Assembly (NCBI RefSeq): GCF_013377015.1
Contig: NZ_JACABA010000001.1
Location: forward strand, 1,630,756-1,694,755
Length of the DNA stretch: 64,000 nucleotides
Reading direction: 5' to 3'
DNA from: Rhodopseudomonas sp.
Lineage (GTDB): Bacteria; Pseudomonadota; Alphaproteobacteria; Rhizobiales; Xanthobacteraceae
Shown: positions 1 through 7,917 of the stretch, piece after piece
Layout of the letters: the number at the start of each line of letters is the position of its first letter
Position numbering within the stretch: the stretch's first letter is position 1
Notes under the pieces: model-generated
What the model was told of the DNA's origin: nothing
The model's input: the letters and a program-made list of their open reading frames with translations, nothing else
The model's database searches: none
Made by a program: the position numbers and the translations under genes

Positions 1-1
1 C

Positions 2-370
2 ATGGCTGATATGCTGAGCATTCTATCCGCCAACTACAAGACGGTCGGGCTGCAGACTCCGTCGAACACGCCCTACAAGGCGGTCGATCCCGCCGCCTAT
101 CAGGGCACATGGACCGGCGTCTATGCCAATGGCAAGAAATTCGCGGTCACCGTAACCAACGTCACCGGCTTCAGAGCGCAGGTGAAATACGACAGCGCTG
201 GCACCGTCAAATACCAGCAGGTGCTGATCAAGGACAATACGTTCCGGGTCGGCGACACCAAGTTCAAACTGAGCAAGTCGGGCACCAGCGCCGAGATCAA
301 GAACGTCGTGACCGACCCGGTCACGCAAAGTACTTACCTCGACACCGCGACCGCCAAACGGACGGCCTGA
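2..370 (+). CDS. Small conserved protein of unknown function (possibly 5'-truncated)
   Basis: This 122-residue reading frame begins with an ATG one base inside the window, so the true start may lie further left. The central part (about residues 33-95) alternates short polar and hydrophobic stretches, with YQGTWTGVY followed by several predicted beta strands. That looks like a small beta-sandwich or lipocalin-like fold, but this is only an impression. No signal peptide or membrane segment is visible in the part present. It ends just before a hairpin that also serves the convergent rpoH gene. I do not recognise a named family and assign no function. Confidence 0.6.
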   Translation: MADMLSILSANYKTVGLQTPSNTPYKAVDPAAYQGTWTGVYANGKKFAVTVTNVTGFRAQVKYDSAGTVKYQQVLIKDNTFRVGDTKFKLSKSGTSAEIKNVVTDPVTQSTYLDTATAKRTA

Positions 371-398
371 GCCGCCGAATTATCGGACCAGTACAAAG

Positions 399-427
399 AA
401 AAACCCCGCCGTCGCCGGCGGGGTTTC
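399..427. terminator. Bidirectional hairpin terminator between the first gene and rpoH
   Basis: An 8-bp GC-rich stem (CCCCGCCG pairing with CGGCGGGG around a TCGC loop) is flanked by an A run on the left and a T run on the right. It sits between two convergent genes (stops at 370 and 469), so it can end transcription from both sides. Confidence 0.75.
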
Positions 428-468
428 GCGTTGGATCGCTGATCGGCCGGCGTCGCCGGCCTCTCAAT

Positions 469-1368
469 TCAGTGCACGGCGTGAAGCGTGGCTTCTTCCT
501 GCCGGGCGATCGTGGTCTTCACCGCGCTCTGCACCTTCTCGAAGGCGCGGACCTCGATCTGCCGCACCCGTTCGCGCGACACGCCGAATTCGGCGGCGAG
601 GTCTTCCAGCGTCATCGGCTCGTCGGCAAGCCGGCGGGCCTCGAAGATCCGCCGTTCGCGCGGGTTAAGCACGCCAATCGCACCATTCAGCGCCGCGCGG
701 CGATGATCGAGCTCTTCGTGCTCGGCCATGATGGCTTCCTGCGTCGGCGAGTGATCGACCAGCCAGTCCTGCCATTCGCCGGGCTCGCCGTCGTCACGGA
801 TCGGGGCGTTGAGCGACGCGTCGCCGCCGAGCCGGCGGTTCATGTCGACCACGTCCTGCTCGGTGACGCCGAGCCTTTTGGCGATCAGCTTGACCTGGTC
901 GGGGTGCATATCACCCTCGTCCAGCGCCGAGATCTTGCTCTTCGCCTTGCGCAGGTTGAAGAACAGCTTCTTCTGGTTCGCGGTGGTGCCCATCTTCACC
1001 AGCGACCACGACCGCAGGATGTATTCCTGGATCGAGGCCTTGATCCACCACATCGCATAGGTGGCGAGGCGGAAGCCCTTTTCGGGCTCGAACCGCTTCA
1101 CCGCCTGCATCAGGCCGACATTGCCTTCCGAAACGACTTCGGAAATCGGCAGGCCGTAGCCGCGATAACCCATGGCAATCTTGGCCACGAGTCTTAGATG
1201 GCTGGTGACAAGGTGATGCGCCGCGTCGCGATCGTCGTGTTCGCGCCAGCGCTTCGCAAACATATATTCCTGCTGGGGCTCCAGCATCGGAAACTTGCGG
1301 ATTTCCGAGAGGTAACGAGAGAGGCCGGATTCTCCGTTGAGAACCGGTAGTGTTGCTGCACGGGCCAT
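469..1368 (-). CDS. rpoH: RNA polymerase heat-shock sigma factor RpoH (sigma-32)
   Basis: This 299-residue sigma-70 family factor directs RNA polymerase to heat-shock promoters. Region 2 is near-perfect: YGLPISEVVSEGNVGLMQAV, then the region 2.3/2.4 segment AMWWIKASIQEYILRSWSLV. The RpoH box QKKLFFNLR follows it and separates this protein from RpoD and other sigma factors. Region 4 ends in a helix-turn-helix with FGVSRERVRQIE. Length is typical for alphaproteobacterial RpoH; these bacteria often carry two copies, and which one this is cannot be told here. The gene is transcribed alone, with about 216 bases upstream before rluD. Confidence 0.96.
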   Translation of the reverse strand: MARAATLPVLNGESGLSRYLSEIRKFPMLEPQQEYMFAKRWREHDDRDAAHHLVTSHLRLVAKIAMGYRGYGLPISEVVSEGNVGLMQAVKRFEPEKGFRLATYAMWWIKASIQEYILRSWSLVKMGTTANQKKLFFNLRKAKSKISALDEGDMHPDQVKLIAKRLGVTEQDVVDMNRRLGGDASLNAPIRDDGEPGEWQDWLVDHSPTQEAIMAEHEELDHRRAALNGAIGVLNPRERRIFEARRLADEPMTLEDLAAEFGVSRERVRQIEVRAFEKVQSAVKTTIARQEEATLHAVH

Positions 1369-1584
1369 TCAGCGCCCTCCAGTGGTTCAGGTCCCCGACA
1401 TCGGGCGACCAGGCAGACGGTCGCTTTGCTAAAGCCGACCGGGCTGCGATGTTCCGCGCTGGGACATCCAACGCACCAACAATATACACGATTTTTTTCG
1501 GCCCGTGGAAGCTCAGAGCCCGTCACGTCGCCGTGACGGCCGATTAACAGATTGACATACCTAACGTTTTGCGAACGAGGTGCG

Positions 1585-2661
1585 TCATTCCGTCGCCGCT
1601 AAAGTGGCTTGCAGGCGAGCCAGGTCGGCCGGCAAATCGGACTGCCACTCGAGAATCTCCCCGGTCCTGGGGTGTTCCAATACCAACAGATAGGCATGCA
1701 ACGCCTGCCGCCCGAGCTCCCGCAGCGCCGCCTGCGCGGCGGGGCGGAGGTGACTGGCCTTGGTCTTGAAATGCGGGCCGTAGACGTCGTCGCCCAGCAG
1801 CGGATGGCCGATATGGGCCAGATGGACTCTGATCTGGTGGGTGCGGCCGGTTTCCAGCGTGCAGGCCAGCAGCGTCGCGATCGGCTTGCCGTCGCGGGCT
1901 GCGAAGCTCTGCTGGATCTCCCAATGGGTGATGGCCTCGCGGCCGCCCTCGCGCACCGCCATTTTCTCGCGGGCGAACGGGTGGCGGTCGATCGGCAGGT
2001 CGATGGTGCCATGCGGGCGATTCGGCGTGCCCCAGACGAACGCCATATAGCCGCGGCGCAGCGCGCCGGTGCGGCCATGGTCGGCGAATTGCTCGCTGAG
2101 CGATTGATGGGCGCGGTCGTTCTTGGCCGCCACCATCAGCCCCGTTGTGTCCTTGTCGAGCCGGTGCACGATGCCGGGTCGTTTCACCCCGCCGATGCCG
2201 GACAGGCTGGCGCCGCAATGGGCGATCAGGGCGTTGACCAGCGTGCCGGTCTCGTGACCGGCGGCCGGATGCACCACCAGCCCGCGCGGCTTGTCGATGA
2301 CGATGATGTCGTCGTCCTCGTAGACGATATTGAGCGCGATCGCCTCGCCGGCGGGCTCCGCGGCGACCGCTTCCGGGACGTCGATTGTGATCGTATCACC
2401 CGGGGCGACATGATAAGCGGGGTCGCGGATGGCGGCGCCGCCGATCACCACCCGATCGGCAAGGATCAGCGCTTTCAGCCGCGACCGCGACAGCTCGGGA
2501 CGGCGCACCGCCAGGACGCGATCGAGCCGGATCGAGCCCTCGTCGCCGGCGACGGTGACCTGCAGCAACTGACCTTTGTGTTCCGACGAATCTTCCAAGA
2601 TCGAGCCATCTTCCAGAATTGAGCCGTGCTCCAGAGAGCCTTGTTTTAAAGAGCCTTGCAT
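1585..2661 (-). CDS. rluD: Large-subunit rRNA pseudouridine synthase, RluD/RluA family
   Basis: The enzyme isomerises specific uridines to pseudouridine in 23S rRNA (helix 69 for RluD). With the ATG at 2661 the product has 358 residues. An S4-like RNA-binding domain covers about residues 40-95 (RLDRVL...SRSRLKALI). The catalytic domain carries GIVHRLDKDTTGL with the nucleophilic Asp at about 169, plus GRTHQIRVHL. The first 30 residues are unusual: QGSL/GSILED-type repeats encoded by a degenerate 15-18 base repeat. The ATG shares two bases with the ATG of the divergent gene at 2660. The open frame continues to 2784, but that would overlap the divergent gene strongly. Confidence 0.9.
   Translation of the reverse strand: MQGSLKQGSLEHGSILEDGSILEDSSEHKGQLLQVTVAGDEGSIRLDRVLAVRRPELSRSRLKALILADRVVIGGAAIRDPAYHVAPGDTITIDVPEAVAAEPAGEAIALNIVYEDDDIIVIDKPRGLVVHPAAGHETGTLVNALIAHCGASLSGIGGVKRPGIVHRLDKDTTGLMVAAKNDRAHQSLSEQFADHGRTGALRRGYMAFVWGTPNRPHGTIDLPIDRHPFAREKMAVREGGREAITHWEIQQSFAARDGKPIATLLACTLETGRTHQIRVHLAHIGHPLLGDDVYGPHFKTKASHLRPAAQAALRELGRQALHAYLLVLEHPRTGEILEWQSDLPADLARLQATLAATE
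2591..2656. repeat. Degenerate 15-18 base tandem repeat at the rluD 5' end
   Basis: Four adjoining units are visible: 2591-2608, 2609-2626, 2627-2641 and 2642-2656. Each follows a T(C/G)(T/C)TCCA(A/G)...GAGCC pattern; the last is the most diverged. Unit lengths are multiples of three, so the array stays in frame within rluD and encodes the repeated Ser-Leu/Ile-Glu-Asp-Gly peptide at its N-terminus. Confidence 0.65.
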
Positions 2662-2992
2662 GACCGAAACCGTTGTACCCGAACCGACCCCCGAACAAGC
2701 CGCGCTGTTCTCGCGGGTACGGCGGATGATGTTGATTGCTGGGCTGACCACGGCGCTCGCGGTGGCGGCCGTGCTGGTCGCCATCGGTTACCGCCTTTAC
2801 CGCGCCGAGGGAAGCAGCCCGGCCAGCAATACCACGGCGACGCTGCCGAAAGGGGCAAGGATCGTCTCCACCGCGGTCGCCGGCGACCGCCTGGTGCTGA
2901 CGCTCGATATAGGCGGCGCGGTCGAGATCCGCACCTTCGACGCCAAGACCCTGAAGCCGACCGGACGGCTCACCTTCGCCCCCGAGCCATAG
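2660..2992 (+). CDS. Small single-pass membrane protein of unknown function (DUF6476-like)
   Basis: This 110-residue protein has a charged N-terminus (MTETVVPEPTPEQAAL), one clear transmembrane helix at about residues 22-46 (MLIAGLTTALAVAAVLVAIG), and a short soluble C-terminal part with beta-rich repeats ending in a Pro-rich tail. It matches my memory of small alphaproteobacterial proteins encoded divergently next to rluD, but that family assignment is a recollection. The ATG at 2660 overlaps the rluD ATG on the other strand, so the two promoters must lie inside or beyond each other's coding sequence. An upstream in-frame ATG at 2576 would fall in the repeat array and is less likely. Confidence 0.75.
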   Translation: MTETVVPEPTPEQAALFSRVRRMMLIAGLTTALAVAAVLVAIGYRLYRAEGSSPASNTTATLPKGARIVSTAVAGDRLVLTLDIGGAVEIRTFDAKTLKPTGRLTFAPEP

Positions 2993-3095
2993 CGCCCGGA
3001 TTGGGCGTTTTTGCTCGCAATCCGCGTCGCCGCAGCCCGGCCGCCGCCGTCGATCTTGCAGCGACGGCGTTTCGCAGCTATTAGCCTCTCGTCCC

Positions 3096-3170
3096 GCTCC
3101 CTTCGTCTAGCGGTTAGGACGTCGCCCTCTCACGGCGAAAACAGGAGTTCGATTCTCCTAGGGAGCGCCA
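3096..3170 (+). tRNA. tRNA-Glu (anticodon CTC)
   Basis: This 75-nt cloverleaf has acceptor GCTCCCT pairing with AGGGAGC, D arm GTCTAGCGGTTAGGAC, anticodon stem TCGCC/GGCGA around loop CTCTCAC (anticodon CTC), T arm with GTTCGATTC-type loop, discriminator G and an encoded CCA. The lower-GC accessory genes begin shortly downstream, and tRNA 3' ends are common integration sites. Confidence 0.95.
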
Positions 3171-3700
3171 CCGCTTTCAACGACTTAGTGAGTTCTGGCG
3201 GGCGTCGGGTCCAATATCGCTCCCCGCGCCGGGCGCTCAAATCTGCCGAGCCCGCAGGAAGGCCGCCAAGGGGCGGCCCGGCGAGCGGTGATCTGGCGGC
3301 CTTCCGGACCATGACCGGGGATGGCACCGCCAAACCCTTCAGGCGGCCGTACAGCGTTCCGGCCGCCGGGTTACTGCGATGGTGCGTCGGATCCGGAATA
3401 ATGGGCTGGCGGCTCATATTCCAAAGGCCGCCGCCAAAGCCGATCTCCCCCACGGCCGCTGCGGATCGGACAATGAAGATTCGTCCAATCCAGAGCGGCC
3501 GTGAGCAGCACGGCGCGGTGATCCTCCGGAGCCCGGCAAGCCTTATGGATCGAAAGGTGATGTCAACGGTTGTTCGGCAGTGTGACGGCGCTGCGCCGAT
3601 TTTGCCCATCCAAGGGTCCTTCGTCCGGCCAAAGCCGCTAGACGGAAGGGCCGCGAACCGCATAGTGTGCCGATTCGAGGGTTGTAAAGGGACTTGTTCG
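3171..3700. other. 530-base gene-free stretch after tRNA-Glu
   Basis: No convincing gene, RNA or intact repeat is visible here. Open frames across it on both strands lack recognisable domains and plausible ribosome sites. The composition is still GC-rich, unlike the genes that follow. It may be decayed sequence at an integration boundary; no integrase remnant could be recognised. Confidence 0.5.
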
Positions 3701-4474
3701 ATGAAATTTCCGGCGAGGGAGAGGGTGCTGTATGAGCCGAACCCGCTCACTCAGGTCATTTGCACGATTCACTTTTCCCGGATTCTGGCAATCGACCACG
3801 AACTTCCCGTGGGCTTTCAACAAGACTTGATTCAGGCCTTCCCTTTTCTTGAGACCGAGGAAGCGCCAATTGAAAAAAGCAGTTCGGAACGAGGTGAGCA
3901 GCGAACACCCAGCTCGATGATATACGAGTTCAATTCGGCGGATCGCGATGTCACTATCGCATTGGGAGCGGACTTCGTCGGGGTGCGGACCCTCAAGTAC
4001 GAACGATGGGAGAAGTATCAGGAGAACATCAGCACCGCTGTTTCTACGCTGCTAAAGCACTACTCCCCTAAGGTCTTCACACGAATCTCCCTCAATTATA
4101 TCAACGTGATCGACCGCAAGCGCCTAGATCTCAGCGACGTTCCGTGGCGCGAGCTGATTATGCCCGCGCTGATCGGGCCGCTTGCCGATGAGCAGATACC
4201 AGAATCTGACGTGGAATATTATGCATCTCTCATCAATCTCCCACTCGCAGACGGCAAAGTGCGCATCACGGCTGGTCTCGTCAGTGATGATGATAAAAAT
4301 ACTCCTCCAAATTTCCTAATTGACAATTTGTTTTTCTCCGAAAGAGCGGTAGACGCCGATGAACGACAGAGCATTGACCATCTCACCCGCTTCAACGCTG
4401 AAAGCGGCTGTGTGTTTCGATGGTGCATCAAGCAACGCCTTCACGAAGCCCTCAATCCAAGGTCGGTCGACTGA
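3701..4474 (+). CDS. TIGR04255-like protein of unknown function
   Basis: The 257-residue product has the layout I associate with TIGR04255: an early YEPNPLTQVICTIHF strand, a middle LKYERWEKYQENISTAVSTLL segment, the FTRISLNYINVID motif, and a C-terminal end resembling the family's dimer/HEAF-type tail (IKQRLHEALNP). The family is scattered across bacteria and its function is unknown. The start at 3701 gives the conserved N-terminus; the frame is open far upstream but has no domain there. It leads a tandem trio with the genes at 4485 and 4996. Codon use is visibly richer in A/T than in the flanking core genes, which fits recent transfer. Confidence 0.75.
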   Translation: MKFPARERVLYEPNPLTQVICTIHFSRILAIDHELPVGFQQDLIQAFPFLETEEAPIEKSSSERGEQRTPSSMIYEFNSADRDVTIALGADFVGVRTLKYERWEKYQENISTAVSTLLKHYSPKVFTRISLNYINVIDRKRLDLSDVPWRELIMPALIGPLADEQIPESDVEYYASLINLPLADGKVRITAGLVSDDDKNTPPNFLIDNLFFSERAVDADERQSIDHLTRFNAESGCVFRWCIKQRLHEALNPRSVD

Positions 4475-4484
4475 GCCTGTTCGC

Positions 4485-4991
4485 ATGACCGACGTGTGGG
4501 ATTTTTCTAAGCTGTCGGTGTGTGGTTATTCCACGGTCACAGCGGGCTCGTTGTCTTCCTTTGACATGGCGCGGCACTTTGTCTTGGCGGTTCCCAAGAA
4601 CTGGCTTCGAGTCAGACCCGAAGTCGTACGACCTCGTATACCCTTTTGCATTTTGGACGACGAGCCCGCCCGAAAGCGACGGGCGTTAGACCTATCTTGG
4701 TTGTTCAACGCGGTAACGGCAGGAACCGAAAGTAGCAATACCGACCAGATCAAGGATGTAATTGCGGGTCTCAACTCCCTGCTAAAGGAACGGCGCTTTG
4801 ACGACATAAGCCGAATCTATTCGGTGATCCCGCCAAAACTTCTTACGCCAGAATTGATGCTCACTCTGCTGAGAGTGACGTTTCCTGTTCGCATGAAAAT
4901 TTTAAGCTGGCATTCTTTGTTGACTAAGGTTCGCTTCGAATTGGAGTCGCGTGGACTTCCTGCTAAAGAAATCCTCATTGGCCTGATTTGA
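4485..4991 (+). CDS. Conserved protein of unknown function, middle gene of the accessory trio
   Basis: This 168-residue protein has no signal peptide or membrane segment. The N-terminal half is beta-like (VCGYSTVTAG...FVLAVPKNW). The C-terminal third is helical, with LTPELMLTLLRVTFPVR and a closing LESRGLPAKEILIGLI. I have the impression of similar C-terminal ends in other small bacterial unknowns, without a name. The ATG at 4485 lies 11 bases after the upstream stop; an in-frame ATG at 4359 would overlap that gene by more than 100 bases and is less likely. Only four bases separate its stop from the next ATG, so the three genes probably form one transcript. Function unknown. Confidence 0.65.
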   Translation: MTDVWDFSKLSVCGYSTVTAGSLSSFDMARHFVLAVPKNWLRVRPEVVRPRIPFCILDDEPARKRRALDLSWLFNAVTAGTESSNTDQIKDVIAGLNSLLKERRFDDISRIYSVIPPKLLTPELMLTLLRVTFPVRMKILSWHSLLTKVRFELESRGLPAKEILIGLI

Positions 4992-4995
4992 GCAG

Positions 4996-5673
4996 ATGCA
5001 TTTGTTGTCATCCAACGAGCGCCCGTTTAGCGACGTTGACTATCTTGGAATCGCAGCAACACGAGTGGACCCGATCTATGAAGGCCAAGAGTTCGGTCTT
5101 CATGCTGGGTTTCTATATCGGGTTGACAACTCTCGGCCAAGACTAGCGCACTTTGCTTGGCACGAGAGTCAGCGTGACGATGAACCAAGCGATAGATATC
5201 TCTGGAACGACATTAATCTAAACGAATTCAATCGTCGATTTGTCGCCTCATGGCTAGATGAGCGGAGAAACCATCCCGATAAGATACCGTACGGCTTCCG
5301 AACCGATGGAAGTCCGTACGATGCCGATACAGGAAGGTTCATTAGTCCGCCCATTGGTCAAGGATTCACGTGCGCAACATTTATCGTGGCGGTCCTTAGA
5401 CACCTAGGCTTTGAATTGCTGAATGAAGATACTTGGCCTTTATCTCGAACCGACGATGCACTTTGGCAAGCTGGGATTATCGCGAGGCTCAGGGAATGCG
5501 GCGTGCCGACTGAGCACGTTGCAGCTCTGGCGCAGGATATTGGTGCCCGCAGATTCCGTCCCGAAGAAGTATGTGGCGCGACCTGCCTTGCTCCGAATTG
5601 GCCCGTTGACTTCGACAATGCCTCTGCAATTGCTGCAGGAATTATTGCCGATATCGAAGCACATAAGCGCTAA
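4996..5673 (+). CDS. Unknown protein with a possible permuted papain-like (His...Cys) layout
   Basis: This is a 225-residue soluble protein. Two regions stand out. About residues 40-55 form a strand ending in LAHFAWHES with two histidines. About residues 120-137 read GQGFTCATFIVAVLRHLGF, a Cys at the start of a helix. A His-bearing strand followed later by a helix-capping Cys is the order seen in permuted NlpC/P60 and LRAT-like cysteine hydrolases or acyltransferases. This is an inference from motif order only; no family match was verified. It is the last gene of the trio and is followed by a perfect hairpin at 5713. Confidence 0.65.
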   Translation: MHLLSSNERPFSDVDYLGIAATRVDPIYEGQEFGLHAGFLYRVDNSRPRLAHFAWHESQRDDEPSDRYLWNDINLNEFNRRFVASWLDERRNHPDKIPYGFRTDGSPYDADTGRFISPPIGQGFTCATFIVAVLRHLGFELLNEDTWPLSRTDDALWQAGIIARLRECGVPTEHVAALAQDIGARRFRPEEVCGATCLAPNWPVDFDNASAIAAGIIADIEAHKR

Positions 5674-5712
5674 ATCGGCAGAAGCTTTTTTGCATCTGCG
5701 AACTCCTGCTCG

Positions 5713-5735
5713 TTGGTCCTGTTCGACAGGACCAA
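5713..5735. terminator. Perfect 10-bp hairpin after the accessory trio
   Basis: TTGGTCCTGT and ACAGGACCAA form a perfect 10-bp inverted repeat around a 3-base loop, 39 bases after the stop of the last trio gene. There is no strong T run, so it is a terminator-like structure or a protein-binding palindrome. It lies between the accessory trio and the convergent bluB operon. An 8-C tract sits at 5793-5800. Confidence 0.55.
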
Positions 5736-5902
5736 GTAGTGATATTCGATGATCTCCATTTCGTCGGGACCGCACCGGTCCATCTGAACACGCCCCCCCC
5801 AATTGATAGTCGATGCAGATTGAATGTTTACCCGCTAAATCGCTCCTCAGCGCTTTAGGATGATTGCAGAGGCACCAGCGGCAAACCGCGCCGTCGCCCG
5901 CC

Positions 5903-6586
5903 TCAGCGCGACAGCACCGTCCGCCCGGCGCTGGTGCGGTCCTGCCAGTGGTGGCGGACCAGTTCCGGGTCGATGTGTTCCTCGACCGGCCAGCCGACGC
6001 ACAGATAGGCGATGAATTTCCAGCTCTCCGGCACGTCGAGATCGGCCTCGACCTGCCGCGGATCGAGGATCGAGACCCAGCCGACGCCGAGGCCGGCGGC
6101 GCGGGCGGCGAGCCAGAAGGTTTCGATCATCACCACCACCGAATAGTCGAGCGCCTCCGGCATGGACTGGCAGCCGACGCCGGCGCCCTGGTCGGTGCCG
6201 CGATCGCAGAACAGCGCGAATTGCCGCGGCGCGACGTCGATACCTTCCAGCTTCAGCCGCGCATAGAGTTCGGCGCGCGCGCCGCGGTACGTCGCCGCGG
6301 CGCGTTCATTGCTGAGCACGAAGTTGGCGCGGATCGTCTCGCGCATCGCTGCGCTGTCGACGCTGACCCAGCGCCATGGCTGGCTGTTGCCGACCGAGGG
6401 CGCCAGTTGCGCCAGATCGAGCAATTGCTCGATCAGCTCCGGCGCGACGGCGTCGCCACGGAACCGGCGGACGTCGCGCCGCCAGGCGATCAGTTCGGCG
6501 AGCTTGGCCTGAAACGGCGCATCGAAGCGCGGCGGGGCCGCGTTCGCCGCGGTGATATCAAGTTCGGACATCGGGGACTGATTCAT
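5903..6586 (-). CDS. bluB: 5,6-dimethylbenzimidazole synthase BluB
   Basis: BluB is an oxygen-dependent flavin-cannibalising enzyme that fragments FMNH2 to give dimethylbenzimidazole (DMB), the lower ligand of vitamin B12. The 227-residue product has the nitroreductase-like fold of the family: RRDVRRFR near residue 37, the FMN-binding APSVGNSQPWRW, and the C-terminal GLGVGWVSILDP and YLCVGWP. Its ATG overlaps the cobB stop by four bases, so the two are translationally coupled in a cobT-cobB-bluB operon. CobT uses the DMB made here. Because the reaction needs oxygen, the cell can make its own lower ligand under aerobic or microaerobic conditions. Confidence 0.95.
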   Translation of the reverse strand: MNQSPMSELDITAANAAPPRFDAPFQAKLAELIAWRRDVRRFRGDAVAPELIEQLLDLAQLAPSVGNSQPWRWVSVDSAAMRETIRANFVLSNERAAATYRGARAELYARLKLEGIDVAPRQFALFCDRGTDQGAGVGCQSMPEALDYSVVVMIETFWLAARAAGLGVGWVSILDPRQVEADLDVPESWKFIAYLCVGWPVEEHIDPELVRHHWQDRTSAGRTVLSR

Positions 6587-7917
6587 GCTGTTGCGACCAT
6601 GTGGAAGAAGCTGCCGGTGACGCGGCCTCGCCGGCTCCCCGACGGGGCTGGGTCACTGCTGTAGGCGTCGGTGACGAACGCAAACGGCTCATCGGCGCCC
6701 GGCGCGGTGACGCTGGCGTAGTGGAATTCGTGGCCGCGCAAAATGGCTCCGGCGGCGCCGAGGCATCCGTCCGCGACCAGGAGGGCTTCGCGATAGCCGA
6801 GATGCAGTTTGCGCTGGGCGAAACTGGTGTGGACGCCGAGCAGGCCGGCCATCCGGTGCACGGCGCCGCCCGCGTCGGTCAGCGTCTCGCCCAGGGTCAT
6901 GTAGCCGCCGCACTCGCCATGGACCGGCTTGTCGGCGGCGAAGCGACGCAGCCCGTCGAGAAAATCGCCCGCCGCCGCGAGCTGGCCGGCGTGTAGTTCA
7001 GGATAGCCGCCCGGTAGCCAGCAGACGTCGCAATCGGGTGCGGGTGCCTGGTTCGCTAGCGGCGAGAAGGCGACGATCTCGGCGCCGCTGGCGCGCCAGC
7101 CGGCCAGCAGATGCGGGTAGACGAATGAGAACGCCGCGTCATGGGCCAACGCGATGCGCTGGCCGGGCGGCCGCAACGCCACGGCAGGCGCGTCGACCGG
7201 CGCCTGCATCGGGCCCGCGAGCGCAATCAGCTGGTCGAGCCGGATATGTTCGGCGACGAGATCGGCCATCGCGTCGAGCCGGTGGTCCAGATCGGAGGTT
7301 TCGCCGGCCTGCACCAGGCCGAGATGTCGTTCCGGCAAGGCGATGCGGCTCGAGGCCGGCAGGCTGCCGAGGATCGGAATCCCGAGCGGCGCAATGCCGT
7401 CGCTAACCAGTTGAAGATGGCGCGGGCTGCCGATCCGGTTCAGCACCACGCCGGCGATTCGGATCCGCGGATCGAAACTCATGAAGCCCTTGACGACGGC
7501 GCCGGCCGATTGCGCCTGGGCGCCAACGTCCAGCACCAGCACCACCGGCAGGTCGAGTGCCCCCGCGACGTCGGCGGAGGACCCGGTGCGGCCCGGCTGG
7601 CCCGACGCGCCGTCGAACAGCCCCATCACGGCTTCGCAGATCACCAGGTCGCAATCCTGCGCGGCCTGCGCGGCGAGTCCGGCGAGCAGGCCCGGGCTCA
7701 TGCTCCAGCTGTCGAGATTGAGGCTGGGCCGGCCGCTGGCGGCCTGATGAAAGGCGGGGTCGATGTAGTCCGGCCCACATTTCGCGCCGCTGACGCGCAA
7801 GCCGTTGCGATGCAGCGCCCGGAGCAGGCCGAGCGTCAGCGTGGTCTTGCCGCTGCCCGAGCGCGGCGCCGCAATCATCAGACCGCGCGCGGCGAGCTGA
7901 TGATGAACGGGATTCAT
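6583..7917 (-). CDS. cobB: Cobyrinate / hydrogenobyrinate a,c-diamide synthase
   Basis: The enzyme amidates the a and c side chains of the corrin ring using glutamine and ATP. The 444-residue protein starts with a dethiobiotin-synthetase-like P-loop (APRSGSGKTTL, about residues 18-28) and has DYIDPAFH and the NLD segment typical of CobB/CbiA. It ends with a class I glutamine amidotransferase domain whose nucleophile lies in HGECGGYM, with the partner His in GHEFHY. Whether the substrate is cobyrinate (anaerobic route) or hydrogenobyrinate (aerobic route) cannot be decided, since the earlier ring-building genes are outside the window. It directly follows cobT, whose stop is adjacent to this ATG. 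Confidence 0.95.
   Translation of the reverse strand: MNPVHHQLAARGLMIAAPRSGSGKTTLTLGLLRALHRNGLRVSGAKCGPDYIDPAFHQAASGRPSLNLDSWSMSPGLLAGLAAQAAQDCDLVICEAVMGLFDGASGQPGRTGSSADVAGALDLPVVLVLDVGAQAQSAGAVVKGFMSFDPRIRIAGVVLNRIGSPRHLQLVSDGIAPLGIPILGSLPASSRIALPERHLGLVQAGETSDLDHRLDAMADLVAEHIRLDQLIALAGPMQAPVDAPAVALRPPGQRIALAHDAAFSFVYPHLLAGWRASGAEIVAFSPLANQAPAPDCDVCWLPGGYPELHAGQLAAAGDFLDGLRRFAADKPVHGECGGYMTLGETLTDAGGAVHRMAGLLGVHTSFAQRKLHLGYREALLVADGCLGAAGAILRGHEFHYASVTAPGADEPFAFVTDAYSSDPAPSGSRRGRVTGSFFHMVATA

Noticed and set aside
3130-3750. Minus-strand open frame of 206 codons in the gene-free stretch after tRNA-Glu
   Set aside because: It runs through the tRNA end and the start of the TIGR04255-like gene, has no recognisable domain and no ribosome site.
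5793-5800. Run of eight C as a phase-variation tract
   Set aside because: It lies in a non-coding gap about 100 bases from bluB's stop, with no gene start that it could switch.
3701-5902. Integrase-driven genomic island with att repeats
   Set aside because: No integrase gene and no duplicated tRNA 3' end were found by eye, so only a candidate insertion is claimed.
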